Assembly: GCA_016801845.1 (NCBI GenBank)
Contig: CM028927.1
Location: forward strand, 4,550,501-4,614,500
Direction: 5' to 3'
Source: Polydactylus sextarius
Lineage: Eukaryota > Chordata > Actinopteri > Polynemidae
Length of the DNA stretch: 64,000 bases
Position 1 is the first letter of the stretch. Every line of letters begins with the position of its first letter. Shown piece after piece: positions 50,001-61,904 of this stretch. Position numbers and translations under genes: made by a program. The notes under the pieces were generated by a model that had not been told where the DNA came from, did no database searches, and saw nothing but the letters and a program-made list of their open reading frames with translations.

Positions 50001-51435
50001 AGTTCATATGGAGTTTGAACATTTGTCAAAGTTGTTATTTATCAGCTGCCTTATCAAAGTATTTTAATTTGAAAGCTCAGTCCCTTCCCTGCCCAGAGGC
50101 AGGTTTCAACCAGAACTACTGGTGCAGTTAGCAAGCTAGTGGTTTAACAACTAACAACAGGCTGGTTAGAAACAACTGAACATTTTATTCTGGTGTGTCA
50201 GATTAACTCTATACTTAACATAAATCACATGAAATAAGTCCTAAAACCATAGAGAGTATCAGTAACTTTTACTCACCACATAAAAATCAAATGGGATGTG
50301 TGGGACAAATGGACGATACCTAAACAGCAAAGAAGAGCACATTGTTAATAATGTTCAACAGTAATGAAAATATTTGCTGTAAACGCCAGATAACTTGCAT
50401 CTAGAGTCTGAGGTGCAGCACATTCATCTAGAAATGAAATACTGCAATCTACATACAGGTCTCTTTCATTTGAGCAGGTTTGCATCAGTAAAAAAAGAGA
50501 TGCCTTTAGATCCTTTGGCTAGAAAACGTAACTTAATTTAGTTTGTGCAGATATCAGTGAGTTGCTTGAACTTATTACAATTATTATCTGGTATTAAGTT
50601 TACTTTTAAAAAATGTGTGGGAGATAACTCAGGCCTGATTTTAAGCTCTGTAGCAACATGACTGACTGATGGTCGATTATTAAACGGTTTTATTGTCATT
50701 ATACATTAAATGTAATGAGAATGTAGGTTCGCCTCTATATGTGCTTTAAATACAGATAATATAACAACCAATATAAATGACTGGCTGATTGATCCTAACA
50801 AGGAGCTCAGTGACTGTACGTCCTCGGGACTCGACCCACTGCAGGGTTTAGATCTGTACAGACTGGGAGACCGTGATGCTTTACAGGTGTGATACAAATA
50901 AACGAACAATAGCTCGGATGCTGGACTCACCCCTGGACCAGTCCTCCACGGGACCCGAAGCGGCCTCCCCGGCCCCTGCCGCGGTCCCCTCTGGACACAA
51001 GACACAGAAACACATGTGATAACTCAGCTCATGTGCTGATCACTGTTTGATATCAATGTTAACACGGATGCTATGTGGCTAAGCTAACGCAGCGTCACAG
51101 AGATGGACACATCTATTTCGGTCCATTCATTCATTGACCTGCTTGGCTAGGCTATCCTAGCTAACGTTACCCCCCAGACAGCTGCTGAATGATTGTCACC
51201 AGGATAAAAACACCATGTGCAGCTCAGAGCGGATCATAAACAGGGTCCACATCAGGGAGGATGTGTTATAAATCCTCCATGTAGCTAACGTGTTCGCTTG
51301 CAGGCTGTGTTCACACAATACACGTCGCTAGCTTGACAACACAACATCTGACACCATTAACGTCAACGCTTCATTTTCAACAAACAGTAACATGGAATGA
51401 ATGGAATGTAGTTTAATGATGGGTAGTTACCTCAT
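47058..51435 (-). CDS. ilf2: Interleukin enhancer-binding factor 2 (NF45)
   Basis: Fourteen coding exons, all in phase: 51431-51435, 50931-50990, 50277-50319, 49660-49764, 49487-49564, 49185-49287, 48989-49054, 48773-48889, 48016-48094, 47840-47927, 47688-47749, 47491-47605, 47310-47400, 47058-47209. The product is 387 residues (human 390). It has an Arg-Gly N-terminus (RGDRGRGRGG), the PFVPHIPFDFY motif, a DZF nucleotidyltransferase-like fold ([35 protein letters not shown]) and an acidic tail ending SMETQE. NF45 has lost catalytic activity and dimerises with ILF3/NF90 on double-stranded RNA in the nucleus. The first coding exon contributes only the start codon and two bases of the next, so the start depends on the GTAACT donor. 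That split gives the family N-terminus. Exon boundaries at 51435 and 50990 are therefore the least certain. Confidence 0.96.
50513..50624 (-). repeat. Inverted copy of the segment upstream of the SEA-mucin genes
   Basis: The reverse complement closely matches 53958-54072, including CCCACACATTTT, CTGATATCTGCACAAACTAA and the TAGCCAAAG end. Part of the same segment begins the second SEA-mucin copy at 61905. Three copies of one short element thus surround the Tc1 insertion and the mucin cluster. Confidence 0.75.
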
Positions 51436-51439
51436 TGCG

Positions 51440-51600
51440 TACGACGTTTTGACAATTTAACGTGGAAATTAGAGGAGAAATATTCACCGTCCCTCAGTGG
51501 ACCAGCGGCAGCTGCTTCCTTCGCTTCTTCTCCGGTGTTACCGACAGTCGTCAGCGGCGATATCTGTCTCGTTACCGCCCCCTGTGGCCTGGAGTGTGGC
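51440..51600 (-). promoter_or_regulatory. ilf2 upstream region with CTCF-like motif
   Basis: Just upstream of the ilf2 start. The minus strand at 51575-51587 reads CCACAGGGGGCGG, close to the CTCF core. No TATA box is apparent. The function is inferred only from motif and position. Confidence 0.35.
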
Positions 51601-51831
51601 ATGCAGGTGGAATTGGCTTAATAATAAGAAATGGCAGCTTATCAGGGTAAAAGACAAAAAAAGGTCCCGTTTACTGATGAGCCAGGTCTGACACTCATGG
51701 CAGTGGAGAGGGGTCTTGGGTATGTCACTATTTTTGGAAAGAACGATTCTTATTATTGAAGAGATGCAATTTCTTTATTATTTATATTTGATTCAATGCT
51801 TTTTGAGTGGTTGTTTTTCCTTCCACATGTA

Positions 51832-53474
51832 CAGTCGTCCTCAAAATTATTCATACCCTTGCTAAATTGTGTGATTTTTGCATATTGTCATGAAATGAAC
51901 GCATGTTTTCAAATTTATGCATCAGTTATATGTGACCAACAATTGAAAGAATGACAACAATACAAAATTCAAACAAAATATTTATTTCTGGGGTATTGTA
52001 TTATTGGACTCCCAAAAAATGCCACGTTCAAAATTATTCATACCCTAATCCATTGTCTTTATTTAATAGTCAATGACATAGCCATTATTCTTTATGACTG
52101 CTTCCAGACGATTCTTGTATGTGTCCACAAGCTTCCTGCATGTCTCCTGTGGGATGTTGGCCCACTCTTCTTTGGCAAATGCCTCAAGCTGAGTCAGGTT
52201 AGTTGGTTTCCTCGCCCTCACCCTGGTCTTCAAGTAATGCCACAAGTTTTCAATGGGGTTCAGGTCCGGACTCTGACTTGGCCATTCCAGGACATTGACA
52301 TCATTGTCCTTGAACCATTTCTTCACTATCTTGGCAGTGTGTTTAGGATCATTGTCGTTTTGGTAAATTCAGTTGTGGCCAAGCTGGAGTTTCACAGCAG
52401 ATTCCTTCACATTTTCATCAAGTATCCTTATGTAATCCTCCTTTTTCATGATGCCTTGGACCTTGACAAGATTCCCTGTGCCACTGGAGGAGAAACATCC
52501 CCATAGCATTAAGCTTCCACCACCACACTTGACAGTGGGCACAGTGTTCTTTGGTCTATAGGCTTCTCCTTTCTTCCTCCAGACATATTGAGCATCCATA
52601 TGGCCAAATAACTCCAACTTTGTCTCATCAGACCACAGGATGGTGGACCAAAAGCTGGGATCTTGTTTCAGATGGCGTCTACAAAAGGCCAGGCGAGCTA
52701 CCAGATGTTTCTTCGTGAGCAACGGTGTTTTCCGAGGTGTACGTCCATGGAGACCTCCTCTATGCAAGACTCGCTCAATGGTGGGCCTTGATACCTTTGT
52801 CCCTGTCTGGTCAAGCATTTCAACTAGGCCTTGGTTGTGGTCTGTGGGTTGGTGTTGACCTCTCTGCAGATTTTCCTAGCAAGTTTGGGGGAAACCTTAC
52901 GCTTCCGACCACGCCCACTGAGGTTTTTAACAGTGTTGAACCTCTTGTGCTTGTTGATGATGCTCTGGACAGTTGAAACAGGGACATCATACTGCTTGGA
53001 AATGGCCTTGTAACCCTTTCCTTCACTGTGGGTACGAACAAGACGCTGCTGTAGGTCTTCGCTGAGCTCTTTCTTCTTGACAATGATGACCAGGAATTGA
53101 GAATGATCTGAACACTTTTCCCCTATTTATACTCTTCTGGAAAGATGTCTTTTTTTGCTTTAACATTTGGTCAACAATTTTAAATAAAGGGTTTTATTCC
53201 ACTGTGACATCTTGGACAAAAATTACCACATTTGGCACATTTTTGTTTAAATGTTGTCAGGGGTATGAATAATTTTGAATGTGGCATTTTTTGGGAGTCC
53301 AATAATACAATACCCCAGAAATAAATATTTTGTTTGAATTTTGTATTGTTGTCATTCTTTCAATTGTTGGTCACATATAACTGATGCATAAATTTGAAAA
53401 CATGTGTTCAGTTCATGACAATATGCAAAAATCACACAATTTAGCAAGGGTATGAATAATTTTGAGGACGACTG
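51832..53474 (-). mobile_element. Tc1-like DNA transposon with 214-bp terminal inverted repeats
   Basis: A 1643-bp element flanked by TA on both sides, the Tc1/mariner target duplication. The ends begin CAGTCGTCCTCAAAATTATT and are inverted copies about 214 bp long (51832-52045 and 53261-53474). Each repeat contains an outer and an inner TTCAAAATTATTCATACCC-type direct repeat, the IR/DR layout. The element is inserted between ilf2 and the SEA-mucin cluster, with the transposase on the minus strand. The two repeats are almost identical, so the insertion looks fairly young despite the damaged transposase. Confidence 0.95.
52063..53093 (-). pseudogene. Tc1-like transposase, inactivated
   Basis: The N-terminal helix-turn-helix part (ELSEDLQQRLV, YKAISKQYDVPVSTVQ, GRGRKRK) reads in one frame and ends at a stop near 52826. 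A single-base shift then opens the catalytic domain (TILWSDETKLELFG and WGCFSSSGTGNL). A TGA at the start of the NDNDPKHTA region interrupts that frame. The last third (WPSQSPDLNPIENLWHYLK to the end) is open. The aspartate and glutamate positions of the DDE triad are present. The usual start codon appears changed to CTG. With a frameshift and a stop it cannot make full-length transposase. Confidence 0.9.
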
Positions 53475-53479
53475 TATAT

Positions 53480-54280
53480 GAGTTGTTGATCTGTTTACTG
53501 TTTGTTTGGTCACGTGGGTGTTGTATCTATAAGTTTGTATTGTATGTGTTGTGGTAGAGCTGAAGCTGATGGAAGATCCTAACAGACTCAGATAGATATT
53601 AGGTTTCAAAGAAACTTGGACACATTACTCAGATCAGAGTATCTCATGTCTGTTTTGAAACTTTTCCTTTTTTTTCCCAGAGGGACGCTTATCACCAACA
53701 TGATATGAAAGCTAGAAATTGCTGCCCAACATTTGTACACATGATATTAAAAACACCGAAGTGATTATAGTTTATTATAGATTATAGAAGTTTGTTCTCA
53801 TGGAAATCATCTACCTGCAAATAATGGCAGCAAATGCTGCTGAGAGTGGGAAAGCACACGACTGTTGTCAGTAGATTTAATAGCACACACATACTAAAAA
53901 TTGTTCCAAGGCTTTTAGTTTGTCAATTAACTCTGTCAATGGCGTATGCAACAGGTGTCTCCCACACATTTTTTTTTAAAAGTAAACTTAAGACCAGATA
54001 ATAATTGTAATAAGTTCATGCAACTCACTGATATCTGCACAAACTAAATTAAGTTCTGTTTCCTAGCCAAAGTAAACAGTGAGGCTGATTTGCCTTTACG
54101 TCTGAACAATGTAGAAGAGATATGATTCAGATCTGGACCAGCCTCTAATCCCTGCCCATTCTTATCCTGAGTGAATAAAACCCTTGACACAAAAGACGAC
54201 AGCATCATTTATCTCATCAAGCAAGAACATCCAGCAAAGCAGTTGAACACTTCTGGACTGAAGCCTACAGCCTTGGACGC
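53480..54280. other. Spacer and upstream region of SEA-mucin copy 1
   Basis: No gene. It contains the 53958-54072 repeat copy. From 54021 on the sequence is shared with the region before the second mucin copy (from 61905), so it probably includes their promoter. No clear TATA box was identified. Confidence 0.5.
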
Positions 54281-56143
54281 ACCATGAAGCAGCAAAGATG
54301 GTTGTGGACCAGCACTCTGTGTTTATTCTCAGTTTCAGGTAAGACTTGTTCATGTGTTAAAAGGTCATGATGTCATTATTGTATCCTATTCTGTATCATT
54401 TCCAGGTTGTAGCAGTGGGTCAGTACAGAACATGCTGATATACACTTGTAGGTCCAGGGCAATGAGATATGAAGGAAAAATAATCTATATTGTTGAAATT
54501 GGGTCAACTGTACCCCAAAGAATATTCACTATGTATCACAGTATAAATTTTTCCAGATTGTTACCCTCTTATTCCCTAATATCATGTCCAAAAACTCATG
54601 AGTTTTTAGAGAGCGTCCTTTCAGCTGTGAGACAATGCACCCTGCAGCTGATCCAGTTTTTTAAATTGTTCATTTAAGTCATTAAAGGAGTTCTTAGAGT
54701 TTGGAGTCACCAACACTGGAGAGGTGTGTTTTTTAATGGAGGATGACAGATTATAATCTGAAAAGGAGCCTGTAACTATGGCTGTCAGATAAACATAGAA
54801 CAAGTGTAAAGTTGCATAAAAGTGACATAAAGTAGGAATACCACAAAGTCTTTACTTAAGTGCAGTTCTTGAGTATTTGTACATAGTTGCACACTGGAAA
54901 CAACTGTGTCATATATTAAATCATTTGTTAATGGATAATGTCTCACACTGAAACCTGCAGGTCTTCTGACGGTCCAGTCTCTTCCACTGGTTGGCCCTTT
55001 CAGTGCACAGAAGCTCAGCTCCAATCCAGTGACAGCTTTCTATATTCCAATAAGGATCACCAACAAAGTCTTCACTGCTGCGTTGCTCAACCCACAATCT
55101 GAAGAATACAAAGCCATGTACAATGACGTCAGTAACTTGGTAAGATGAACACGATTAACACTTTAGTTGTACCAGGGCCAAGACCTCTGAGGAAAATTTT
55201 CTTTCCACAATAATAAAATAAAAAACATTCATGTGGTAGAATTTCATATATTTTATACTGGTATACTCAGTTGTTCCCATATGATTTTACTGTATTTCAT
55301 GAGTTGCATTTCATTGATGTGGTTGTGGGGAAACTAAGAGCATTCACTGAATATGCCATGTGTTTATACACAACGCTGCTGATTGGATAGCAATGACAAA
55401 ATGTAACTGAAAGCCAGTTTGTGTGGAGGGTCTACCACACTACCAAATTTTACTTAAATGGCAGTTGGGTCAAAAAGCCTAAGACATAGATCTATATATC
55501 TACAAATAAGAGTTCTGTTTCCAAAGGATGTTATAATAATGTGGGTAAGGTCACTTTGTATGTTGGAAGTAATGTGCCATTGTCATTCATCACTACACTG
55601 TGATATTACATCTGTGTTTCAAAGAAAGGATAAAAGATTGATTTGTAATTGGGGTTTTTTTTTGTCAGTTTCAAGGCATCTATGACTGTCCAGATGACAG
55701 CAAATGTCCAACAAATGGATTCTTTGGAGGTGTTGCACAAATGACTTTAAGGTACCACTTTAATCTTTTGCCAAATCTAATCTTGTACAGTAACGCTGTG
55801 TAAACACAACTTCTTGTACCAAGTGTCCTAAATGACAAAGTTCTGTCTAACTCCTTCTTTGTGTTTTTTATGTTTATAATCATACTTTCTTTCATAGCTC
55901 GGGATCTGTAATTGCAAATGCAACTGTGGTCTTCAACACCCCCCAAATCAATCAATTCATTGTCTTCTACCTCTTTTCTTCAAATGCCAACGACGTGAAG
56001 CCCAAAAGTCTTCAACTGAATGTGGGCTACACAACAGGTAAGATCTGCTCTTGTTCCTCATCAATCATGTTCATGTGTCTTGAAGCAATGTCTGTATTTG
56101 TAACCAATACTTTCTTTGTTTTTCTTTAGTTGACAAAATAACA
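54021..56143 (+). repeat. Tandem duplication, unit 1 (SEA-mucin 5' half)
   Basis: Matches 61905-63952 over exons and introns with very few substitutions, so the duplication is recent or homogenised. The main difference is about 80 bases present here in intron 1 and missing from unit 2. The copies lie 7.8-7.9 kb apart. Similarity fades as the mucin repeat begins. Confidence 0.92.
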
Positions 56144-58273
56144 GAGGTTAATATAATGACGCTAACTACCACCACCACAATACCTACCACAACTACAACC
56201 ACACCTACAACCACCACAACAATACCTACCACAACTACAACCACACCTACAACCACTACAACAATACCTACCACAACTACAACCACACCTACAACCACCA
56301 CAACAGTACCTACCACAACTACAACCACACCTACAACCACCACAACAGTACCTACCACAACTACAACCACACCTACAACCACTACAACAATACCTACCAC
56401 AACTACAACCACACCAGCTACCACCACAACAGTACCTACCACCACAACAATACCTACCACAACTACAACCACACCACCTACCACCACAACAATACCTACC
56501 ACAACTACAACCACACCACCTACCACCACAACAATACCTACCACAACTACAACCACACCACCTACCACCACAACAGTACCTACCACGACTACAACCACAC
56601 CAGCTACCACCACAACAGTACCTACCACAACTACAACCACACCACCTACCACCACAACAGTACCTACCACCACAACAATACCTACCACAACTACAACCAC
56701 ACCACCTACCACCACAACAGTACCTACCACGACTACAACCACACCAGCTACCACCACAACAGTACCTACCACAACTACAACCACACCACCTACCACCACA
56801 ACAGTACCTACCACAACTACAACCACACCACCTACCACCACAACAGTACCTACCACCACAACAATACCTACCACAACAACAACCACACCACCTACCACCA
56901 CAACAGTACCTACCACAACTACAACCACACCACCTACCACCACAACAGTACCTACCACAACTACAACCACACCACCTACCACCACAACAGTACCTACCAC
57001 CACAACAATACCTACCACAACAACAACCACACCACCTACCACCAGAACAATACCTACCACAACTACAACCACACCACCTACCACAACTACAACCACACCG
57101 CCTACCACAGACACAACCATGCCTATGAGGGCTTCTATAACTACACCCAGACCACCTACCACTACAACACCTACCACAAGAACAACCACGCCACATATCA
57201 CCACCAGCACATCAACACTTACTACATCTACTATTACGACAAATTCAACTGTTAATCCACATGACAGACAGACAGGTCCTCAAGGTGTTTCAAGTGCAAA
57301 ACCCAGTGATCCCCAGAAAACAAGTGGTGACAACAGTGATGGGAGCAGTGACCGAGTACCTGGGTGGGCTATTGCCATCTTGGTATTAGCTGCTGTCATC
57401 TTGTTGTTACTCATAATCATCTTCATTATGATGGTAAGTATACATTTTTATTTCATTGTCATTTTTTGACTAAAGTTAACATATTGCAATTGACAACACA
57501 GCATATATTAACAATAAACTGATTAATTGTAATATTAAAGGGGGATTCTGCCATGAGTGGCATCAGAAGAAGCAAATGATAGATACTTTGTTGGGTGCCT
57601 GTACAATGAAAGAAAGGTCATATTTGGACTCCTCTATAACAGTTTAAAAACATCCACAGGGTAGTGTCCTTTCATGTAAATGTTACAGTACAAAGCAGAA
57701 TACATCACTGCCAACTCCCTTTCCATTGTTTCTGCTGTGGGTCTTAGCATCCCAAAATCCACTGACTGCTGGTCAGTTCCTTCAGTTTGGTGTGTGAAAC
57801 CAGGTGCAGGATTTGGGGCTCTTTTAATCATGATTCATAGGAGGAAATTAGTTAGGACATAGCTTCTAGATGGTGGTTCCATGTAACCTTTGACTCTAAA
57901 ATATGTTTTAATGCTCTTTTTTTTCAGTTGGTTCGATGGTGCTGTAAGAAAACAGAAAGCAGCCCCATGCACACTAGTCCAGATCCATATTACAATGAAA
58001 CAAAACAAATGCCCCAAACGCCTCTGCCAGTATACTCACCTCCAACCCCTGTGATGCAGAAACCAGGCTCAAGCCCTGTTATTGTGGTAAGAACTGCAAG
58101 GCTGCTTTTTAATTTTTTATCACAGTTGACATATTCACATGCATATGAACAAAAGTCTGTCTTAGTCATTAACAGTCTGGTTGGAAGTTTGATTGATTTA
58201 CTCTGGACATGATTTACAACAGGGAGATTCACCCAAGAAGAACAGGTCAGGGTTTTATGCTGTGAATCCTTGA
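54284..58273 (+). CDS. SEA-domain mucin-like type I membrane protein, copy 1
   Basis: Seven coding exons in phase: 54284-54338, 54961-55139, 55669-55751, 55898-56037, 56130-57433, 57928-58086, 58223-58273, giving 656 residues. It starts with a signal peptide (MKQQRWLWTSTLCLFSVSG). A SEA domain follows at about 44-152, with RITNKVF, YKAMYNDVSNLF, a Cys85/Cys91 pair and the self-cleavage-like motif SGSVIA at Gly108-Ser109 (compare GSVVV in MUC1). There is a glycosylation site at Asn113. Next is a Thr/Pro-rich mucin region of about 370 residues with near-perfect repeats, coded mostly by one exon. A membrane helix lies at about 563-589. The 67-residue tail has a Cys-Cys pair beside the membrane, several tyrosines and ends FYAVNP. 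The 3' untranslated region is spliced (58308 to 59722). It would form a glycosylated cell-surface stalk with the SEA module at the tip. I cannot assign a named orthologue; a MUC1-like origin is only a guess. Confidence 0.88.
56160..57120 (+). repeat. Thr/Pro mucin coding VNTR
   Basis: About 1 kb of tandem units of 24-42 bases built from ACC/ACA/ACT threonine codons with CCT/CCA proline and a spacing ATA or GTA codon. The plus strand is almost free of G and is dominated by A and C, so the complement is G/T-rich and falsely open in two further frames. All copies keep the reading frame. Confidence 0.97.
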
Positions 58274-58309
58274 GATTCTCTGGATGAATGGAAGCTGTGA
58301 AGCACCAGG

Positions 58310-59720
58310 TAAACTAATTCATTCCTCCTTTGATTAAAACCATTCCACAGTATTAATTTTCAGTTAACAGTAAAGTTGTCATATATGAACAAAAAATCCA
58401 TGCTATAAGTAATAACATTAAAAATAAAAGAAAAATATGTTTTAAATGTTTCTTCAAAGAAGCTCTGATAAGTGCTTTGCACACTCACAATAATAGTTTC
58501 TCAACACATTTTGTTAGTCAGCTGGTAAAAATTAGTTTTGCTGATTAGTTTGTGGAAGCTTCATTTCCAATCTGAGCTTCAACAGGGCTTTTGCATTACA
58601 GCAGTTAATATGGATCTTAATGAATACTATAACGAACTCATCCCACACCATCTCAGTCCATTTTCACTTCCTCCGCACACAGCCTAGAGCTGTGATCTGG
58701 GTCATCACCCTGTAGAAAAATGAATGATAGTCCCATGAAAAAGAAACCATGAGAACATTGTGGCAGCCATGATGGTTCAGTCCAGTTGATGCACCTTGAA
58801 ATCTAAATAAACCAATCTGTTCCACCTCTTTAGTAAAAACCTACTAAGTAAGAAGCATATGTGTGATGGGTCCTTGCAGTGGGCGCAGTCAGCTGAACAG
58901 GAAATAGGGTGTGACACAGCTCTGGTTTGATGTTTACAGCATGTCAACATTGTCAACACAAGTAGTGTTCTTATTACTGTTGCCACATGAATATAATCAG
59001 CATCGAATCAACAGCATCGCATGAATAAATCACCTGCTGTGTTTGGACTCTGCTGAGACACCCCGACTGTTTCACCTTAATGTGAATGTGGAGGTTTTCA
59101 TTTAAGTCATGTGCTCATTAACAACACATTTTTTAAACATCCTATTCTAGAGATATAGAAAATTATTCTCTACATCTGACACATAAAACCCAGTGGATTA
59201 TCTCAAACATCCATTGTCTCATGGCCTTACACAAAACCAGCCTCTGAGGAGCTGACATGTTAGTGATACAGGCTTTTCATTTACAACCATATTGTGATAA
59301 ATGGCTAAATAATTATGAGTTTGCAATTCATATGGAATAAATGATAGTGATCTATTTGTGTGTTGTAACAACAGAAGTGACTGTGACCTTTCCAAGTCTC
59401 ACAACAGTAGATAATATCAGTAGTAATAGTAACAGTAGATGTTAATCAGAGCTTACTCATTATGAGATTTGTGTGACCAAAAATGTGTCCAACAACACAA
59501 AAAGGGATTTTAAACAAAGACTCATTCACACAGCAACACGCTGGTGTATATGTGCATATATGCAGATGGTGTTTGTGTGGACGTTCATTCATCTTTTCTC
59601 TGTGATTCTTTCATGTGGTTTTAATCACATCAATCAACATTGTTCAAAGTTCATGTTGAAACAACTGAAAACTGCTGCTGGTCGTCAGTTCACTGACTGA
59701 AGTTTGTGTTTGTCTTTGCA
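58310..59720 (+). other. Intron in the 3' untranslated region of SEA-mucin copy 1
   Basis: Lies between a CACCAG/GTAAAC donor at 58308 and a TTTGCAG acceptor at 59721. No coding exon, snoRNA fold or transposon is visible. The exon junction is only 35 bases after the stop, so nonsense-mediated decay is not expected. Confidence 0.55.
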
Positions 59721-59926
59721 GGTGCACTGCAGTGAGGCTGAATGACAGCAGCGTGGATCAACAAATACACATTATTTATTTTTGTTATTTTCATTTTTTA
59801 AAATAGAATACATTTTGCAAGATATTTCCACAGATTCATATAAGTAAACACTGTATATACCATTTTAGATAATATAAGATAAGATTGTATAGTATCTATT
59901 TACTATAAACCAATGTGATTTTCTTT

Positions 59927-60052
59927 AATAAATGCTTCTCTGCATGTTGTTAAGATAATTAATGTTAAAATATACACAGCACCAGATATGTTTTCACTTG
60001 TACAAAAATGCATTTGCAATTGTGTAATAGTATGATTAAATTTTACAATAAA
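59927..60052 (+). terminator. Poly(A) signals of SEA-mucin copy 1
   Basis: AATAAA at 59927-59932 and again at 60047-60052, in the last, untranslated exon. Confidence 0.65.
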
Positions 60053-60059
60053 AGAAAAC

Positions 60060-61900
60060 ATGCTGTTACTTTTCTCTGACTGATGCAGGAACTTTTACAG
60101 CTCTGACAGCTGCACTGACTGTTTCAAATCTTCTGATGATTAGATATCAGCTGTTAAAATAATTCACAAACATAATCACCTGTTTTACTATACTAGTAAA
60201 TTCATCAACATCATAAACATCAAATAATATTATCTGCACAATAAAGATCACAAACTAATCATATGTGTTTCCAGCTATGTTGAACTTTCTTAACAATAGT
60301 TAGGTTATTAAGAAGAACTAAAGGTCAAAAGCATCAGACATCACACATCAGAGTTTGGGATAGTGTTAAAAAATGCAAATGAAAATGTACTTAGACTTGT
60401 GTTGCATTATAGACAATACAGACCTTTTCCTGCTGTGTCTATGAATGCAATATTCAACTCCCTTTAATTTTCCATTTAATATTGTGCTTAAACTTCCAAG
60501 TGTGTACATATGTGGACAATATTTACAATATGTGGACAATATTTACACAAAGACGGCAGTCATAAAATATCTAATACAAAATATATTGATACAATTATAT
60601 AATACAAAAAATATATATAAAAAAATATTTACAAAAAAAGTATTCACGGACAGTAAATCAATTACTGGTGAAGAATTATACCTGTTAATACAGGCTTTTA
60701 GGCGATGCACTTATATTGGAGAAGACGGAAAGCTTCTACAGAAAACCCAGCCAATGACATGAAACATAAAATCCACTTCCTGTGACTAGTTCAAATGGAG
60801 TTCACAAAGAAACTGAACTGGGCAGACCAGAACGCTGCTGTTTGATCCAGGCTAAAAATCGATTCCAGCGTTCACATCAGCCAAACCAAACTGCACTGAG
60901 GGTTCAATCGGACCAAAGGTGGAAGTGTCCGGCTTTCGAAAGTAAAAGTCCTGCCATGTATTGGTGCTATCTGCGCACTTAACATGGGTGATCTCACTAA
61001 TTAGTTGATCTACCGGGCTGAAGAGCTGTGCTGATTAGAATCAGATGTCTAACGTGAATAGTTGGAGCAGGAATGTGGCAGGACTTTTATTTTCTGGAGG
61101 TGGATACTTTCACCTCTGAATCGGGTATGAATGCACCCTTATTTTGTGTTGTGTTTTAAATGACATGTGTACTTTGGCCATTTTGGCAGGTTGAACTTGT
61201 GTGTGTACTCCAAACCAAACCAATGCCATAAAATGATACATTTTTGCATTTTCTAGCTGGTTCTGTTTGCTTTCATGAAGGCAAAAGTCAAAATGTCATA
61301 TGATGACACAGCTTTTATGTGACTGGTCAATGCAGTCAACCGAAAAAAGCTGTCAGAAGAAGAAATTCCTCCTGAGGTTCTGCTGATTTTAACCTTGCCT
61401 TTAACCTTTTTTTTTGTTTGTTTAATCTTGCCTACACTAGCCTATGTGATGCAAACTCAGAATCTCTCAAGATCTCTTCTGGGTTGGCATCATGTAGGCT
61501 AGCCTAGCCAATATAACTAACCTGTACACACAAGATTAAAACAAAATATCCCAGACTGCTTCCAAATAAACCCTGGACCAGTTCACTTTCAGTGTGAATA
61601 CCATTTGAACCAATCTCAGGAAACATACCTTCTAATATCTCGTGCCATTGGCTGGGTTCTTTATTTGTATTTATTATTTTACACATTACGTTTCAATATT
61701 CAATAATTTATAGTTCTTTCAAGGGAAATTCAAAAGGTTAATTAAGATAGGTATCAAGGAAAATTTCATGTTCAAGTCTATTCATGTTTTATTCCATTTG
61801 TCTTAAGTTAAAGGCAATGAGTAATAATTTGGAAATAATCGTGATTTCAATTTTGACTGACATAATATTCATTATTAATTTTGGTCCATAACCGAGCAGC
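60060..61900. other. Spacer between the two SEA-mucin copies
   Basis: No coding exon is supported. It contains an AT-rich tract with a duplicated ATATGTGGACAATATTTACA (about 60508-60547) and a MITE-like inverted repeat (listed). It has no counterpart before copy 1. Confidence 0.5.
60917..61115. mobile_element. MITE-like inverted repeat
   Basis: Arms at 60917-60961 and 61071-61115 are imperfect inverse copies of about 45 bases sharing TAAAAGTCCTGCCA and AGGTG(A/G)AAGT. They enclose about 110 bases of unrelated sequence. No coding capacity and no clear target duplication. The family is unknown to me. Confidence 0.5.
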
Positions 61901-61904
61901 CCTA

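Noticed and set aside
54404..54680. Possible alternative exon 2 of SEA-mucin copy 1 after TTTCCAG at 54406
   Set aside because: Copy 2 has lost 80 bases in this stretch, the frame is not kept, and the exon at 54961 gives a continuous SEA domain.
56071..57210. Long minus-strand open frames (379 and 344 codons) over the mucin repeat
   Set aside because: They exist only because the repeat lacks stop codons in these frames. They encode Val/Gly or Cys/Gly runs and have no splice or start context.
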